A stretch of 64,000 nt of DNA from Pirellulales bacterium (lineage in GTDB: Bacteria > Planctomycetota > Planctomycetia > Pirellulales > JAEUIK01). How positions within the stretch are numbered: the stretch's first letter is position 1; the number at the start of each line of letters is the position of its first letter. Location of the stretch: contig JAHBXR010000014.1 in assembly GCA_019636335.1 (NCBI GenBank), positions 97,622-161,621 of the forward strand, given 5' to 3'. The notes under the pieces were generated by a model. It did not search any database. It saw only the letters and a program-made list of their open reading frames with translations, and was not told where the DNA came from. Made by a program: the position numbers and the translations under genes. Positions 28,151-37,290 of this stretch are shown here, piece by piece.

Positions 28151-29254
28151 TCAGCCGTTCTGGACATCGTCGAGTTCGCCGCTTGCAATTACGGTTGCGC
28201 CATTCCGTTTCTCGAGCCTGATAACTTGAGCCGCAGCATAACGCTGCAACAGAGTTGCCAAAGCCCGTGAGTGGGTCGTAATCCAGACTTGCGAATTTCT
28301 TCCCGCTTGTGAAATCAATCGCGCCAACGGTTCATAAAGTTTCGGGTGCAAATTGGCATCGGGCTCGTTAATCGCGAGCAAAGCCGGAGGCCTGGGGCTC
28401 AGAAGAGCCGCAGCGAGGCACAAATACTTAAGTGTTCCATCGGAAAGCTCGCTACCCCGAAAGGCACGGCGAAATTCCGGCATTGCAAGGGCAATTTCCA
28501 TGCCCCCGTTAGATGATTCAATTTCGACGCTGCCGCCGGGAAATGCATCGGAAACCGCAGCATTAAGAACGTCGCCCTCGCCAATCTCAAGAATTGTTTG
28601 TAGCGCTGCTGCCAGGTCCGTCCCGTCATGACTCAGGACAGGCGTTTGCACTCCGATTTGAGGACGACGCAAGGGCGATTCAAAGTCAGTCCGGAATTGG
28701 TGATAAAACCGCCAGCCCAGCAGCACGCTTCGCAGGGCTGATAATTCCGGATAGCGATGCGGCTCTCGAAGTTCCGACAAGATCGATTCGGCATCGGATA
28801 AATCAAGAGGAAACTTTACGGCGCGCCCCGTCTCGTCGCGAAGCTGTGCAGAGCCATTTTCGCGTCGAAAGACGCTCGTCTTGCGATCGCCGTCGTGGAA
28901 CCATAATTCCTCGCTCCGAATCAGCGGATCGAGGTGGAATGCCGACTTACTAGGCATTGGCAAGCCGCAGGCAAAGTGGTACGACCATTGATCGAATTCG
29001 ACTTCAATGGTAATTCGTTTTGAAACCCCTTTGATTTGTTCGCCGGCCCAAAGCGCACTTGCCATGCCACCCTCGTTTGCCAGCGTGCGAGCAAATCGTC
29101 CTTCGGCGGCCGCTGCCAGGAGATACAACGAACGGTACAGATTGGATTTGCCGCATCCGTTTGCTCCCTCTAGCACATTCACTGGCCCAAGCCGTAATTG
29201 CACTCGTTGGATTGAGCGGTAACCTCGCACTTGAAGTGAACGGATCGGCATCAT
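28151..29254 (-). CDS. AAA-type ATPase (RecF/OLD-like, AAA_21 class)
   Basis: 367 residues. Walker A GANGCGKSN at 30-38 follows the LQVRGYRSIQRV start typical of RecF/SMC-like and OLD-family predicted ATPases. Near the C-terminus are the signature SELSDGTLKYL, Walker B PALLAINEPDANLHP and the switch His in ITTHSRAL. No nuclease (TOPRIM) domain follows, so it is an ATPase-only member. Such lone ATPases occur near mobile elements and sometimes in phage-defence modules, but no partner gene is next to it; flanks are repeats and an IS relic. Confidence 0.85.
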   Translation of the reverse strand: MMPIRSLQVRGYRSIQRVQLRLGPVNVLEGANGCGKSNLYRSLYLLAAAAEGRFARTLANEGGMASALWAGEQIKGVSKRITIEVEFDQWSYHFACGLPMPSKSAFHLDPLIRSEELWFHDGDRKTSVFRRENGSAQLRDETGRAVKFPLDLSDAESILSELREPHRYPELSALRSVLLGWRFYHQFRTDFESPLRRPQIGVQTPVLSHDGTDLAAALQTILEIGEGDVLNAAVSDAFPGGSVEIESSNGGMEIALAMPEFRRAFRGSELSDGTLKYLCLAAALLSPRPPALLAINEPDANLHPKLYEPLARLISQAGRNSQVWITTHSRALATLLQRYAAAQVIRLEKRNGATVIASGELDDVQNG

Positions 29255-29283
29255 GGAGAACGTCTGGAAAATCAGAAATCAGG

Positions 29284-29709
29284 AAGGGGTCAGAACTGCT
29301 CTGTCTCGCAGAAGCTGCTCACTACCATGGTGCGCTTGGCGCAACTCCAAGGAAGGTTGCCGAAGCGAGTGTCGCTGACGGCGCTTGATGGCACGGGCTA
29401 CGATGCCGAGCACACCCACCTCTTTGCCCGTGAAACGCGCGGGGTGCGCAGCTTGATTCCGGCACTCATCGGTCGACGTACCAGTAAGCCACCTAGCAAC
29501 TACTGGCGACGATAAATGCGAGGCCGACTGCATCGGACGCGCTACTCGCAGCGCTGGCAGGTCGAAACCGTCCACAGCATGCTCAAACGGCTCCTCGAAT
29601 CCGCGTTGCGGGTCCGCAGCGTGCAGCAAAATCATGTTGCGAGCACTCACCCTCAACGTCATGATTCTCAGATGTACGTGAGTTTTCTACAGAGCAGTTC
29701 CGCCCCCTT
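29284..29709 (+). mobile_element. Short IS relic with terminal inverted repeats (MITE-like)
   Basis: Terminal inverted repeats at 29284-29304 and 29689-29709 match at 19 of 21 positions (core GAACTGCTCTGT). The ~426-bp interval holds only the 3' part of a transposase gene, so it is an internally deleted insertion sequence. No clear target duplication was seen outside the repeats. Confidence 0.7.
29327..29681 (+). pseudogene. Remnant of DDE transposase (IS4/IS5-like), C-terminal part
   Basis: The frame from 29327 gives TALDGTGYDAEHTHLFARE and IPALIGRRTSKPP, then TAA at 29513-29515, then resumes with YSQRWQVETVHSMLKR, the region bearing the catalytic Glu of IS4/IS5-type transposases. A +1 frameshift near 29622 restores the usual C-terminus (KIMLRALTLNVMIL) ending at TGA 29681. 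One stop, one frameshift and a missing N-terminus make it non-functional. Confidence 0.8.
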
Positions 29710-29726
29710 TTGAGTGATGAATAAGA

Positions 29727-29822
29727 ATTAGTGCAAATCAGTGTTCCTTGGTTTTGGCTTTGTCTACTCTGCCGAGTCGAACACTCGTAAAGAACACTAA
29801 CCGGCACTAATTCCCACTGATC
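29727..29822. repeat. Dispersed palindromic repeat, copy C
   Basis: 29727-29749 is a degenerate ATTAGTG arm; 29789-29822 matches 25913-25946 at 32 of 34 positions in the same orientation. Together they form a looser version of the copy A palindrome. Confidence 0.6.
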
Positions 29823-29859
29823 GATTCGCCCCCGCGGCCGACCCCCGCAACAAATAGTT

Positions 29860-29928
29860 CTGACCCGTTATTGCCCCCGTTATTGCCCCGCTGACCCGTT
29901 ATTGCCCCGCTGACCCGTTATTGCCCCG
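29860..29928. repeat. 19-bp tandem repeat
   Basis: Units of CTGACCCGTTATTGCCCCG at 29860-29877 (one base short), a partial unit at 29878-29890, and complete units at 29891-29909 and 29910-29928. Confidence 0.9.
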
Positions 29929-30010
29929 CCTCGCGAACAAAGATCTGAGCAATCTGCGAAATCTGTGGATGAATAAATTCGGTGGATGAACTGCAACGGG
30001 AGCAGAAAGG

Positions 30011-31726
30011 CTACTTCCCGGCGTCCGCCCCTTCGGCACGCCAGGCGTCCATGAACTGGTCGATCAAGTCGAGCTTCGGCTTGCGGTAGTTTGTCGTCAC
30101 CTCGATCTTCTCGGCAATCTGCAGGCACTTGTCCTGGGCCGGATCGTAGGTGGGCCACTCGGGCAGGCCTTCGCGATTCGGGTTGCCCGTGGCGGCGAAC
30201 TGCGTCCAGTAGCCGACCATCGCGTCGCGGATCGCCTTGTCGACCGCCGTGTGGCCGGGCGTGAGCTCCAGGTTGTCGAGCGCGTAGGGGAGTTCCGCGC
30301 CATGGTGCGCGCCGAGCATTTTTCCGGTCGGGCCCGCGGCCGGGTGCGCGAAGTGATAGAGGTAGACCGGCTGCTTGTCGTTGGCCACGCTCCGGGCCAC
30401 GAAGCGCGCCGGCGCGACGAACACGATATCACCCACCAGGTCGGCCACGGCCGTGCGAATCTCCGACGTGGCGGCCACTGGATAGAGCTCGCGAATCTGG
30501 GGGCCCAGCACGGCGCCAAAGTTCGATGTCAACGACTGCTCGAGCGCCTCCATGCCCAACGGCAACTTCGACATCAGCGTGAACATCGTCCCTTCATCGC
30601 GATTCGCTCCCACGATGACCGGCACGTCGTTCTGGCGACCTTCGGCGAAGAGGAGCATCGGATCATCGGGAATGACCCAGCCATCGACGACCGGGGCCAT
30701 CCGCAACATGTTGCTGCGGATGTTGAACTCGCGCTGGTCGTCGAGGGCGGGGCTGACCTTGACCAGGTCCTCGGGATTCATCTTGCGCAGCGCCGCGATC
30801 TGCCCTGCTCCCTCGGGGGCGCCGCACTTCTTGGCGAATTCGACACCAGCCTCTTCGGCCGACTGGAAGCCATAGTGCGACTTCTTCAGGTGGGTGAAGT
30901 TGAGCGTCGGGCCGCTCTCGGCGATGGCGCGATGAAACAGTCCCTCCGCCAGCGGCGACGCCAGCAGCGAGAACACGCTGCCGCCGCCGGCCGATTCGCC
31001 GAAGATCGTCACGCGGTTCGGATCGCCGCCGAAGGCCGCGATGTTTCGCTGTACCCAGCGTAATGCTTCGATCTGGTCGAGCAGGCCGTAGTTGCCCGAG
31101 ACTTTGTATTCCGATTCGGCGCTCAGTTCCGGATGGGCGAGGAAGCCGAGGGGGCCCAGGCGGTAGTTGATGCTCACGACGATCACATCGCCGCGACGGG
31201 CGAGATCCTCGGCGTCGTAGAGTCGTTGCGAGGAGGAGCCCATCGTGTATCCGCCGCCGTGGATCCAGACCATCACGGGAAGCGGCTGCTCCGGTTTCTT
31301 GGCCGGCGCCCAGACGTTGAGGAACAGACAGTCTTCGCTCAGCGGCGGCGCGAGCGCCATGCCGGGAAACATGCTCAGCATGGGGGTGATTTTCTGCGGC
31401 GCCGAGGCCCCATACTCGAAGCACTCGCGCACCTCGCTCCAGGGTTGCACCGGCTGCGGCGCTTTCCAACGCAACTCATCCACCGGCGGCGCGGCGTAGG
31501 GAATGCCCCGATAGACGTGTACGTCCTTGTCCTCACCCACGGCCAGGCCTCGGACGGGGCCCGAGTCGAGCTTGAGCGGCTCGGCAATCGGGTCGCGAAT
31601 TTCGGCCGGCTTCTTCCCCTTGGTCGCAGCCGCGGGCTCATCTTTGGCGGACACCCAGCCTGGGACGTTCAGCGTGATGAACGAAGCAGAAGCTATTAAG
31701 CAGAGCGCGAAAGTTAGTCGTCGCAC
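30011..31726 (-). CDS. Exported type-B carboxylesterase
   Basis: 571 residues with an N-terminal signal peptide (to about VSA-K, residue 28). Carboxylesterase type-B signatures: SEDCLFLNVWAP, WIHGGGYTMGS (oxyanion hole), nucleophile S245 in FGESAGGGS, acid in GANRDEGT and base His in GAHHGAELPY. All catalytic parts are present, so it is probably an active periplasmic esterase; substrate unknown. No operon partner; its promoter lies in the ~250 bases upstream. Confidence 0.92.
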   Translation of the reverse strand: MRRLTFALCLIASASFITLNVPGWVSAKDEPAAATKGKKPAEIRDPIAEPLKLDSGPVRGLAVGEDKDVHVYRGIPYAAPPVDELRWKAPQPVQPWSEVRECFEYGASAPQKITPMLSMFPGMALAPPLSEDCLFLNVWAPAKKPEQPLPVMVWIHGGGYTMGSSSQRLYDAEDLARRGDVIVVSINYRLGPLGFLAHPELSAESEYKVSGNYGLLDQIEALRWVQRNIAAFGGDPNRVTIFGESAGGGSVFSLLASPLAEGLFHRAIAESGPTLNFTHLKKSHYGFQSAEEAGVEFAKKCGAPEGAGQIAALRKMNPEDLVKVSPALDDQREFNIRSNMLRMAPVVDGWVIPDDPMLLFAEGRQNDVPVIVGANRDEGTMFTLMSKLPLGMEALEQSLTSNFGAVLGPQIRELYPVAATSEIRTAVADLVGDIVFVAPARFVARSVANDKQPVYLYHFAHPAAGPTGKMLGAHHGAELPYALDNLELTPGHTAVDKAIRDAMVGYWTQFAATGNPNREGLPEWPTYDPAQDKCLQIAEKIEVTTNYRKPKLDLIDQFMDAWRAEGADAGK

Positions 31727-31982
31727 GATAAAGTTCTCGCTGAAGTTTGGATGATGACTCGACGCGGTAACTGGTTGTGCCGTTATTCGGCGAGATCAGC
31801 GACAAGACAAATCACAAAGCAGCAAGCAGGATATGATCGGCCAAACTGGCGCTCGATGCAAGTCGGACGATTCAAGCCGAACAACTCGTTACCAGGTCGT
31901 TCCCCCATTGTAGTGAAATGAGATGCAACAACTTGGAACAAAGCAAGCGGTCCTGACAACCGATTTCTGCAACGAGGCGTAT

Positions 31983-32150
31983 TCACGGCGCGAAGCTCGA
32001 GCGGGCGCGGACTCGCCACTCGCCCGCCGATTTCTCCAGGATGTACAGCGACTGATAATCGGCGATCTTCGATCCGTCGCGGCGCAGGCGGCGGAACTCG
32101 GTGGCGAATTTCGTCTGGCGTGCAAGAGTCGCTTCATACCACGGCAGCAT
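31983..32150 (-). pseudogene. C-terminal fragment of NTF2/SnoaL-like protein
   Basis: A 55-codon frame overlapping the end of the acyltransferase gene. It reads LRRDGSKIADYQSLYILEK and then ends RVRARSSFAP, which resembles the last strand pair of SnoaL/DUF4440-type NTF2-fold proteins. The first two thirds of the fold are absent, so it looks like a truncated relic rather than a gene. Assignment rests on pattern memory only. Confidence 0.4.
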
Positions 32151-33558
32151 CCGGCACGCGAACTGCCGTGGCGGCGGTCGCTTGGAGCTGCTGCACCGTG
32201 GCCGCCAGCAATTGGCTGGCCGCCTCGGGAGTGAAGTGGCGGCGGTCGTAGTTCTGTACTAGCGTGAGACGACCACCGTAGAAGAGGCAAGTCAGGCTCG
32301 TGGCCACATGCGGGCGGACAGGCGGCGCCGAAGCGACTCCTTCCAGCAGCAGGCCGCCAGCCCGTAGCTTTCCATCGACCCACGGCAGCTTTGCATGGAA
32401 CAGCACGCGCCCCATATTGCTGAGCACGCTGGTGGCGTAGCAACGGTTGGCACGCGTGAGGAAGTTCAGCCCGCCGGGAATGCGCTCTAAAAACGTGATG
32501 CAGCGGATGAAGGCCAGCGCGAAGCGGAAGTACTGCAGGAAACGCATTTCCCAGACGATGCTGCGAAGCAGTAGCGCCGGGTTGCGGTACATGCGGTACC
32601 AGCGGTCGATGTTTACCATGGCCACGATATTGGCGGCCGGCATCGTGGAGTCGGCTGGCAGGCGCAAATTCATCGGCACCATCACCCGCAGCAGAGCTCC
32701 CTCGGTTTCTGGCGCCAGGCGCGCGTTCCAGTCGTGCATGGCGACGAACAAATCGCGCATCAGCAGATCATTCATCGTGGCGTGCGCGGCGCGCGCCACA
32801 TCGCGAAGTTGGTTCGACTCTTCGACGTCGAAGGTGTGTGCCGGGTAGTCAAGCAACGGTGGGCTGTCGCCTGGGGTTTCCGTCGGCTCTTCAGGGGCAA
32901 CCAGCGGCTGTGGCCTGATGATCAGAAAGAGAATCAATCCTGCGACCGCTCCCCAAATTTCCTGCGGCAGTCGCCACACGAGCCGCCACCACGTCAGGCC
33001 GAAGTTCGTTCGCCCGCGCAGCCGTTCTGGCCTGGTGTCGTGAAAGCCGGACTCGCAGTCGTCGGGACACGTCGCCAAGTGATAGGCGCAAAGTACGTCT
33101 TCGACCACGGCATAGGCGCCGATTCCATCGCAGCACGAATGATGGAACTGAAATCGCATCTCGGTGTGCCCGTCGCCACTACGGATCCAGATGCGCAGTC
33201 CCGTGTTGGTCCGCAGGTCGATCCGTTCCGTGCCCGGGAAGTGAAGCGGCGTTGTCGCGTCGCCGTAATCGACGTACGGGCGGGGATCGTGCGCCGCGAT
33301 CCAATTGAGCTGGCCCTGTTCGTCGTGCGCGAGATTGGCGCACAAGAGCGGATGACGCCGCACGCCACGGTCGATGGCGCCATCCAACACCTTGCGGTCC
33401 ACCAGGCCCGAAAACCGCAGGCGAATGGTAAACGTCATCGGATGACTGGCGCGGTCATCCGTGAGCATGTAGCGCTCGAAGGCAGTCGTCGGCAACGGCA
33501 AGACCGAGGCGACGTGGGTGAGAGGCGCAGGATCAGCGGCAACCGCGACCGCACTCAT
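32134..33558 (-). CDS. Condensation/WS-DGAT-like acyltransferase
   Basis: 474 residues from ATG 33558, which has AGAGGA six bases upstream; the frame continues to ATG 33630 without an SD. The HHxxxDG catalytic motif of the chloramphenicol acetyltransferase/condensation superfamily appears as HHSCCDG (139-145). PAANIVAMVNIDRWYR and the SVLSNMGRVL/GGLLLEGVASAPP segments resemble the second half of wax ester synthase/DGAT and alcohol acetyltransferase-like proteins. A hydrophobic stretch near 205-220 may touch the membrane. Acyl donor and acceptor are unknown; no NRPS genes are nearby. Confidence 0.75.
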   Translation of the reverse strand: MSAVAVAADPAPLTHVASVLPLPTTAFERYMLTDDRASHPMTFTIRLRFSGLVDRKVLDGAIDRGVRRHPLLCANLAHDEQGQLNWIAAHDPRPYVDYGDATTPLHFPGTERIDLRTNTGLRIWIRSGDGHTEMRFQFHHSCCDGIGAYAVVEDVLCAYHLATCPDDCESGFHDTRPERLRGRTNFGLTWWRLVWRLPQEIWGAVAGLILFLIIRPQPLVAPEEPTETPGDSPPLLDYPAHTFDVEESNQLRDVARAAHATMNDLLMRDLFVAMHDWNARLAPETEGALLRVMVPMNLRLPADSTMPAANIVAMVNIDRWYRMYRNPALLLRSIVWEMRFLQYFRFALAFIRCITFLERIPGGLNFLTRANRCYATSVLSNMGRVLFHAKLPWVDGKLRAGGLLLEGVASAPPVRPHVATSLTCLFYGGRLTLVQNYDRRHFTPEAASQLLAATVQQLQATAATAVRVPDAAVV

Positions 33559-33772
33559 CGCTGTTCCTCTCATGTCGAAGGCACGGGGTGCGTGAAACAC
33601 GCTCGACGCGTCAACGTCGCGGTTCATCATCAATCGCGGCGAGGCGCATTACAAGCATAAGCGCGAAAGAATGGCACAAGAATCGCGATACGATCAGACC
33701 CGTAGAACCAACACGTGGAGCGAGGGGAGCTATGATGCTCGTCGTGGCATCGGGCGAGATGGAGCCGCTGAT

Positions 33773-36724
33773 TTACGCCCGGCGGCGGAAATGGGGCCGG
33801 GGTGGTCGTTTATTCGCCCGGTCGAGGCCGCCCCCCTCCTCGGTGTTTTCTGCTTCTGCCTCGTCGTACCATTCGTCAGGTTCTTCCTGATCCCAGTCCT
33901 CGTCCGCGGCAGTCTCCTCGTCCGACTCTTCTTCGTCCTCTTCGACTTCGTCCTCGTCGCCTTCTTCTTCTTCTTCTTCTTCTTCTTCAAGCTCGTCCGA
34001 CTCGGCTTCTTCCTCGTCAACGTCGAAAGGGGGCTCCACGAGCGTTTCGTCCGCTTCGTCGGTCTCCCGCTCTTCGACGATTTCCTCCTCGGCTTCGAGC
34101 GATTCTTCCTCGTCGATCTCGCTGTCGTACTCCTCGCTCGGCGCCAGCACCACGCGGCCGCGCCGTTTGGTCGTGGTGGTGGTCGCGCTGGCCGACATGC
34201 TGCCGCTCGAATCGCCACCACTCGTGCGGGGAGGCGCATCGCCGGAACGGGGGACGGACGGGAGGAGCTTGGGGATCGGCTTCGTGGGGGGCGTGGCGGC
34301 GCGCGCAGGACCAGGACTTGCTCCGGCCGCGGCGCCATCGCCACCGCACATGGCGGCCCACTGCTCGAGTGTGATGAGCACTTCGCGCGCCTGCGACCCG
34401 TTGTAATCGCCGACGATCCCGTCTTCGGCCATGAAGTCGACGAGCCGCGCGGCGCGGCCGTAACCGATGCCCAGCGAGCGCTGCAACAGCGAGACGCTGC
34501 CCCGCCCTTCGCGGATGATAATATCGACCGCTGCTTCGTACATGTCGTCGCGATGGGGGCGAACGCCGCTGCCGGCTTCTGTCTGTTCGGCGTCTTTGCT
34601 CGGCAGATGGACCAACTCGTGTACGAACTGCGGTTCGGCGGTGCCGACGAAGTCGACGACTCGATTGATCTCGTCGTCGCCGACGTAGGCCCCCTGGCCG
34701 CGCAAGAGCGTGCTCGTGCCGGGCCACAAGAAGAGCATGTCGCCGTTGCCCAGCAGCTTGTCCGCGCCCATCTCGTCGAGCACCACGCGGCTGTCCGTGC
34801 GGCTGGCCACCTGGAAGGCAATGCGCGCGGGCAGGTTCGACTTGATGAGGCCCGTGATGACGTCCACGGTGGGCTTTTGCGTGGCGAGCACCAGGTGGAT
34901 ACCGACCGCGCGGCTCTTCTGCGCGAGGCGAATAATGTGCGCCTCGACTTCTTTTGCCGCCGTCATCATGAGGTCGGCCATTTCGTCGGCCACGATCACG
35001 ATGTAGGGCAGATGCGTGGGGATCTCGGCCTTCTGTTCCTCGGTCTCGGGGCGCAGACGCTCGTAGATCTCGTCGCGGCCCAACTGGTTGTAATTGCTGA
35101 TGTGGCGCACGCCGGCCCGCGCAAGCAGCGCATAGCGCTCTTCCATCTTGTCGACGGCCCAGGCCAGGATCGCCTCGGCCTTCTTCATGTCGGTGACTAC
35201 CGGGTGCATCAGGTGGGGCAACCGCATGTAGGAGCTCAGTTCCACCATCTTGGGATCGATGAGCAGCATGCGCACGTCTTCGGGACGCCGCATCATCACC
35301 ATCGACATGATGATCGAGTTCAAGCAGACGCTCTTGCCCGTGCCCGTGCGGCCGGCGATGAGCAAGTGGGGCAGCGTCGCCAGATCGACCACCATGGCCT
35401 TGCCCGACACGTCCTTGCCCAGGTAGAGCGGGATGCGCATCTTGGCGGCCTTGCCGTTCGCCTCTTCCATTACCTCGCGCAGGCGCACGATCTGGCGCTC
35501 GTTGTTCGGCACTTCGATGCCGACGGTGTTCTTGCCTGGAATCGGCGCCACGACGCGCACGCTGGGCACGCGCAGGGCGATTGCCAGATCGTCGGCCAGG
35601 CTGGTGATCTTGCTGAGGCGCAGGCCCGACTCCAGTTCCACCTCGAACTGGGCGATCACCGGTCCCGTCTCGATCTCGACGACCTTGACCTGGAAGCCGA
35701 AGCTGGCAAAGGCCTTTTCCAGAATCTTGGCCTTGCGGCGGACTTCTTTCTCCTGCTCTTCGTACGAAAACTCTTCCGATTCGAGCAGCAGATCGAGCGA
35801 GGGGAGTTCGTAGTCGAATTCCTCGTCGCGGCGACTGGCCGCCTCGAGTTCCTCGATCACGGTCTCGCGCTCGTTCTTTTTCGGTCCGCGAATGCGCAGA
35901 GCGTCGGCCAGACGGTTCTTCAGGCCGCCGGTAGCGGCTTCTTCTTCGGTCTCTTCTTCCTCCTCGGCGTCGTCCTGGGCGGCCGTTGCGACGGGCACAT
36001 GGGCAGCTTCTTCCTCCTCGTCCTCGCGGACCTCCTGCTGCTTGCCGCGGATGCGCACGGTCATTTCTTCGACGCTCTCGTCTTCTTCGTCGACGTCGTC
36101 ATCCTCATAACGCTTTATGGCGACATTCGGTCCGCCACGGGTCGTGAGCACGCGTCCTACCTTGGCGAGACCGCGTCCCACCTGCTGGGCCGGCTTACCC
36201 AACACCCAGCCCGAGATGCGCAGCAGCACGTAGTCGGTACACAGCAGCAACCCACCGAGGGTCACGCTGGTCATCAGGATATACGCTCCCACCGTGGCGA
36301 CGTGCAGTTCGAGCACGCCGCGCCCCGTCGCGCCCAGGTAGCCTCCCGCGCCGATCACCGGACCGGGCGAGAATCCCTCGAGGGCCATGGCGGCCAGCGT
36401 GGACAACCCCACCAGCGAAAGAAACCAGCCAATGGTGCGCAAGACCGGCTCGGTCACCTGGCCACGAGCCAGCAGGGTCGCATCGGCCACGGCCAGCGAC
36501 AGTACCAAGTAGTAGGCGCCCAGCCCGAACAGACTGAAGAGCGCATGCGCGACATAGGCGCCCACGTGTCCGCAGGCGTTCGTGGCCGAGGTGTGCGGCG
36601 GATGGACCAGCGCCGACGGCGGATCGGCGGGATCGTAGGTCAACAGCGCCAGCGCCAGAAAGATGGTCAGCGCCAGCAGCGCGAGCGCAAACAGGTCGAC
36701 TTGACGACTGCGTTCTTGAGGCAT
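33773..36724 (-). CDS. ftsK: DNA translocase FtsK/SpoIIIE with long acidic tail
   Basis: 983 residues. Four membrane helices lie within the first 170 residues, followed by an acidic linker to ~310, the FtsK alpha/beta motor with Walker A GRTGTGKS (458-465), LLIDPKMVE and Walker B IVIVADEMAD (~575-584), and the DNA-reading gamma winged helix at ~725-785. It pumps chromosomal DNA at the division septum or before segregation. Unusually, ~190 residues follow gamma: a Pro/Ser/Thr-rich piece and then a Glu/Asp-dominated tail (864-965), partly encoded by a TTC microsatellite, ending in a basic RRRA. Planctomycetes lack FtsZ, so the septal partner is uncertain. Confidence 0.95.
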   Translation of the reverse strand: MPQERSRQVDLFALALLALTIFLALALLTYDPADPPSALVHPPHTSATNACGHVGAYVAHALFSLFGLGAYYLVLSLAVADATLLARGQVTEPVLRTIGWFLSLVGLSTLAAMALEGFSPGPVIGAGGYLGATGRGVLELHVATVGAYILMTSVTLGGLLLCTDYVLLRISGWVLGKPAQQVGRGLAKVGRVLTTRGGPNVAIKRYEDDDVDEEDESVEEMTVRIRGKQQEVREDEEEEAAHVPVATAAQDDAEEEEETEEEAATGGLKNRLADALRIRGPKKNERETVIEELEAASRRDEEFDYELPSLDLLLESEEFSYEEQEKEVRRKAKILEKAFASFGFQVKVVEIETGPVIAQFEVELESGLRLSKITSLADDLAIALRVPSVRVVAPIPGKNTVGIEVPNNERQIVRLREVMEEANGKAAKMRIPLYLGKDVSGKAMVVDLATLPHLLIAGRTGTGKSVCLNSIIMSMVMMRRPEDVRMLLIDPKMVELSSYMRLPHLMHPVVTDMKKAEAILAWAVDKMEERYALLARAGVRHISNYNQLGRDEIYERLRPETEEQKAEIPTHLPYIVIVADEMADLMMTAAKEVEAHIIRLAQKSRAVGIHLVLATQKPTVDVITGLIKSNLPARIAFQVASRTDSRVVLDEMGADKLLGNGDMLFLWPGTSTLLRGQGAYVGDDEINRVVDFVGTAEPQFVHELVHLPSKDAEQTEAGSGVRPHRDDMYEAAVDIIIREGRGSVSLLQRSLGIGYGRAARLVDFMAEDGIVGDYNGSQAREVLITLEQWAAMCGGDGAAAGASPGPARAATPPTKPIPKLLPSVPRSGDAPPRTSGGDSSGSMSASATTTTTKRRGRVVLAPSEEYDSEIDEEESLEAEEEIVEERETDEADETLVEPPFDVDEEEAESDELEEEEEEEEEGDEDEVEEDEEESDEETAADEDWDQEEPDEWYDEAEAENTEEGGGLDRANKRPPRPHFRRRA

Positions 36725-37290
36725 TGCGCGTCTAAATGGTCTGCGTCGTGTTCGCCCGTTCGTCGGGATAGCGCGGGCGATGAATCACGCGTGGTCGGCA
36801 CATCATGTGCGGCAACGCATGCTCGATCGGCTACCTGACGTCCAAGCAGAACGGCCAAAGGCGAAGCCAGGGGCGCGTCCATGCCCGTCTCGCTCGATCC
36901 GTTGTGCTCCTTGCGTAGGGTCGCACGCGACCGTTCGCAGCAGGGAATCCGACCCCACCGCGCCGGCGCCTCGCCCGATCGAAGTGCGTCATGGCAACGT
37001 CGATCGTGGTGCGCCGCTACGGCCGCGCAGTCTTTCCATGTTTCGGTCGGCGATCGAACACTTCACCAGCAGAGCGTCCGGGCCTGGGCGCGGATTGCCT
37101 CGTGGGCACGAGGCGGAAGAAAGGCGTGATGCGGAAAATCGGCAGGATGCTGTTGCGAAAACTTCTCCTGTCGGAAGTCTAGCACTGACAAGTGCCTGGC
37201 GAAGGTTTTGACGGCCGAAGAACAGAGGTCCTGCTCGACGCGTCGATCCCTCTGTAACGACGGGGCAGGTTGTAGCGGCACCCGCGCGAT
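36725..37290. other. Intergenic stretch, nothing recognised
   Basis: About 565 bases between truB and ftsK, both minus-strand. Frames on both strands are present but none has a domain, SD or codon pattern that I trust. It includes the ftsK promoter region. Confidence 0.45.

Noticed and set aside
28151..29254. AAA ATPase as half of an OLD/Gabija/Septu-like defence pair
   Set aside because: No nuclease or second effector gene is adjacent; only repeats and an IS relic flank it.
25913..29928. CRISPR array among the repeats
   Set aside because: Repeats are irregularly spaced, palindromic or head-to-tail without spacers, and no cas1/cas2 genes are present; the Cas4-like protein is 27 kb away.
36780..37211. 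143-codon frame between truB and ftsK
   Set aside because: Composition like a random GC-rich frame, no motif or SD, not aligned with any operon.
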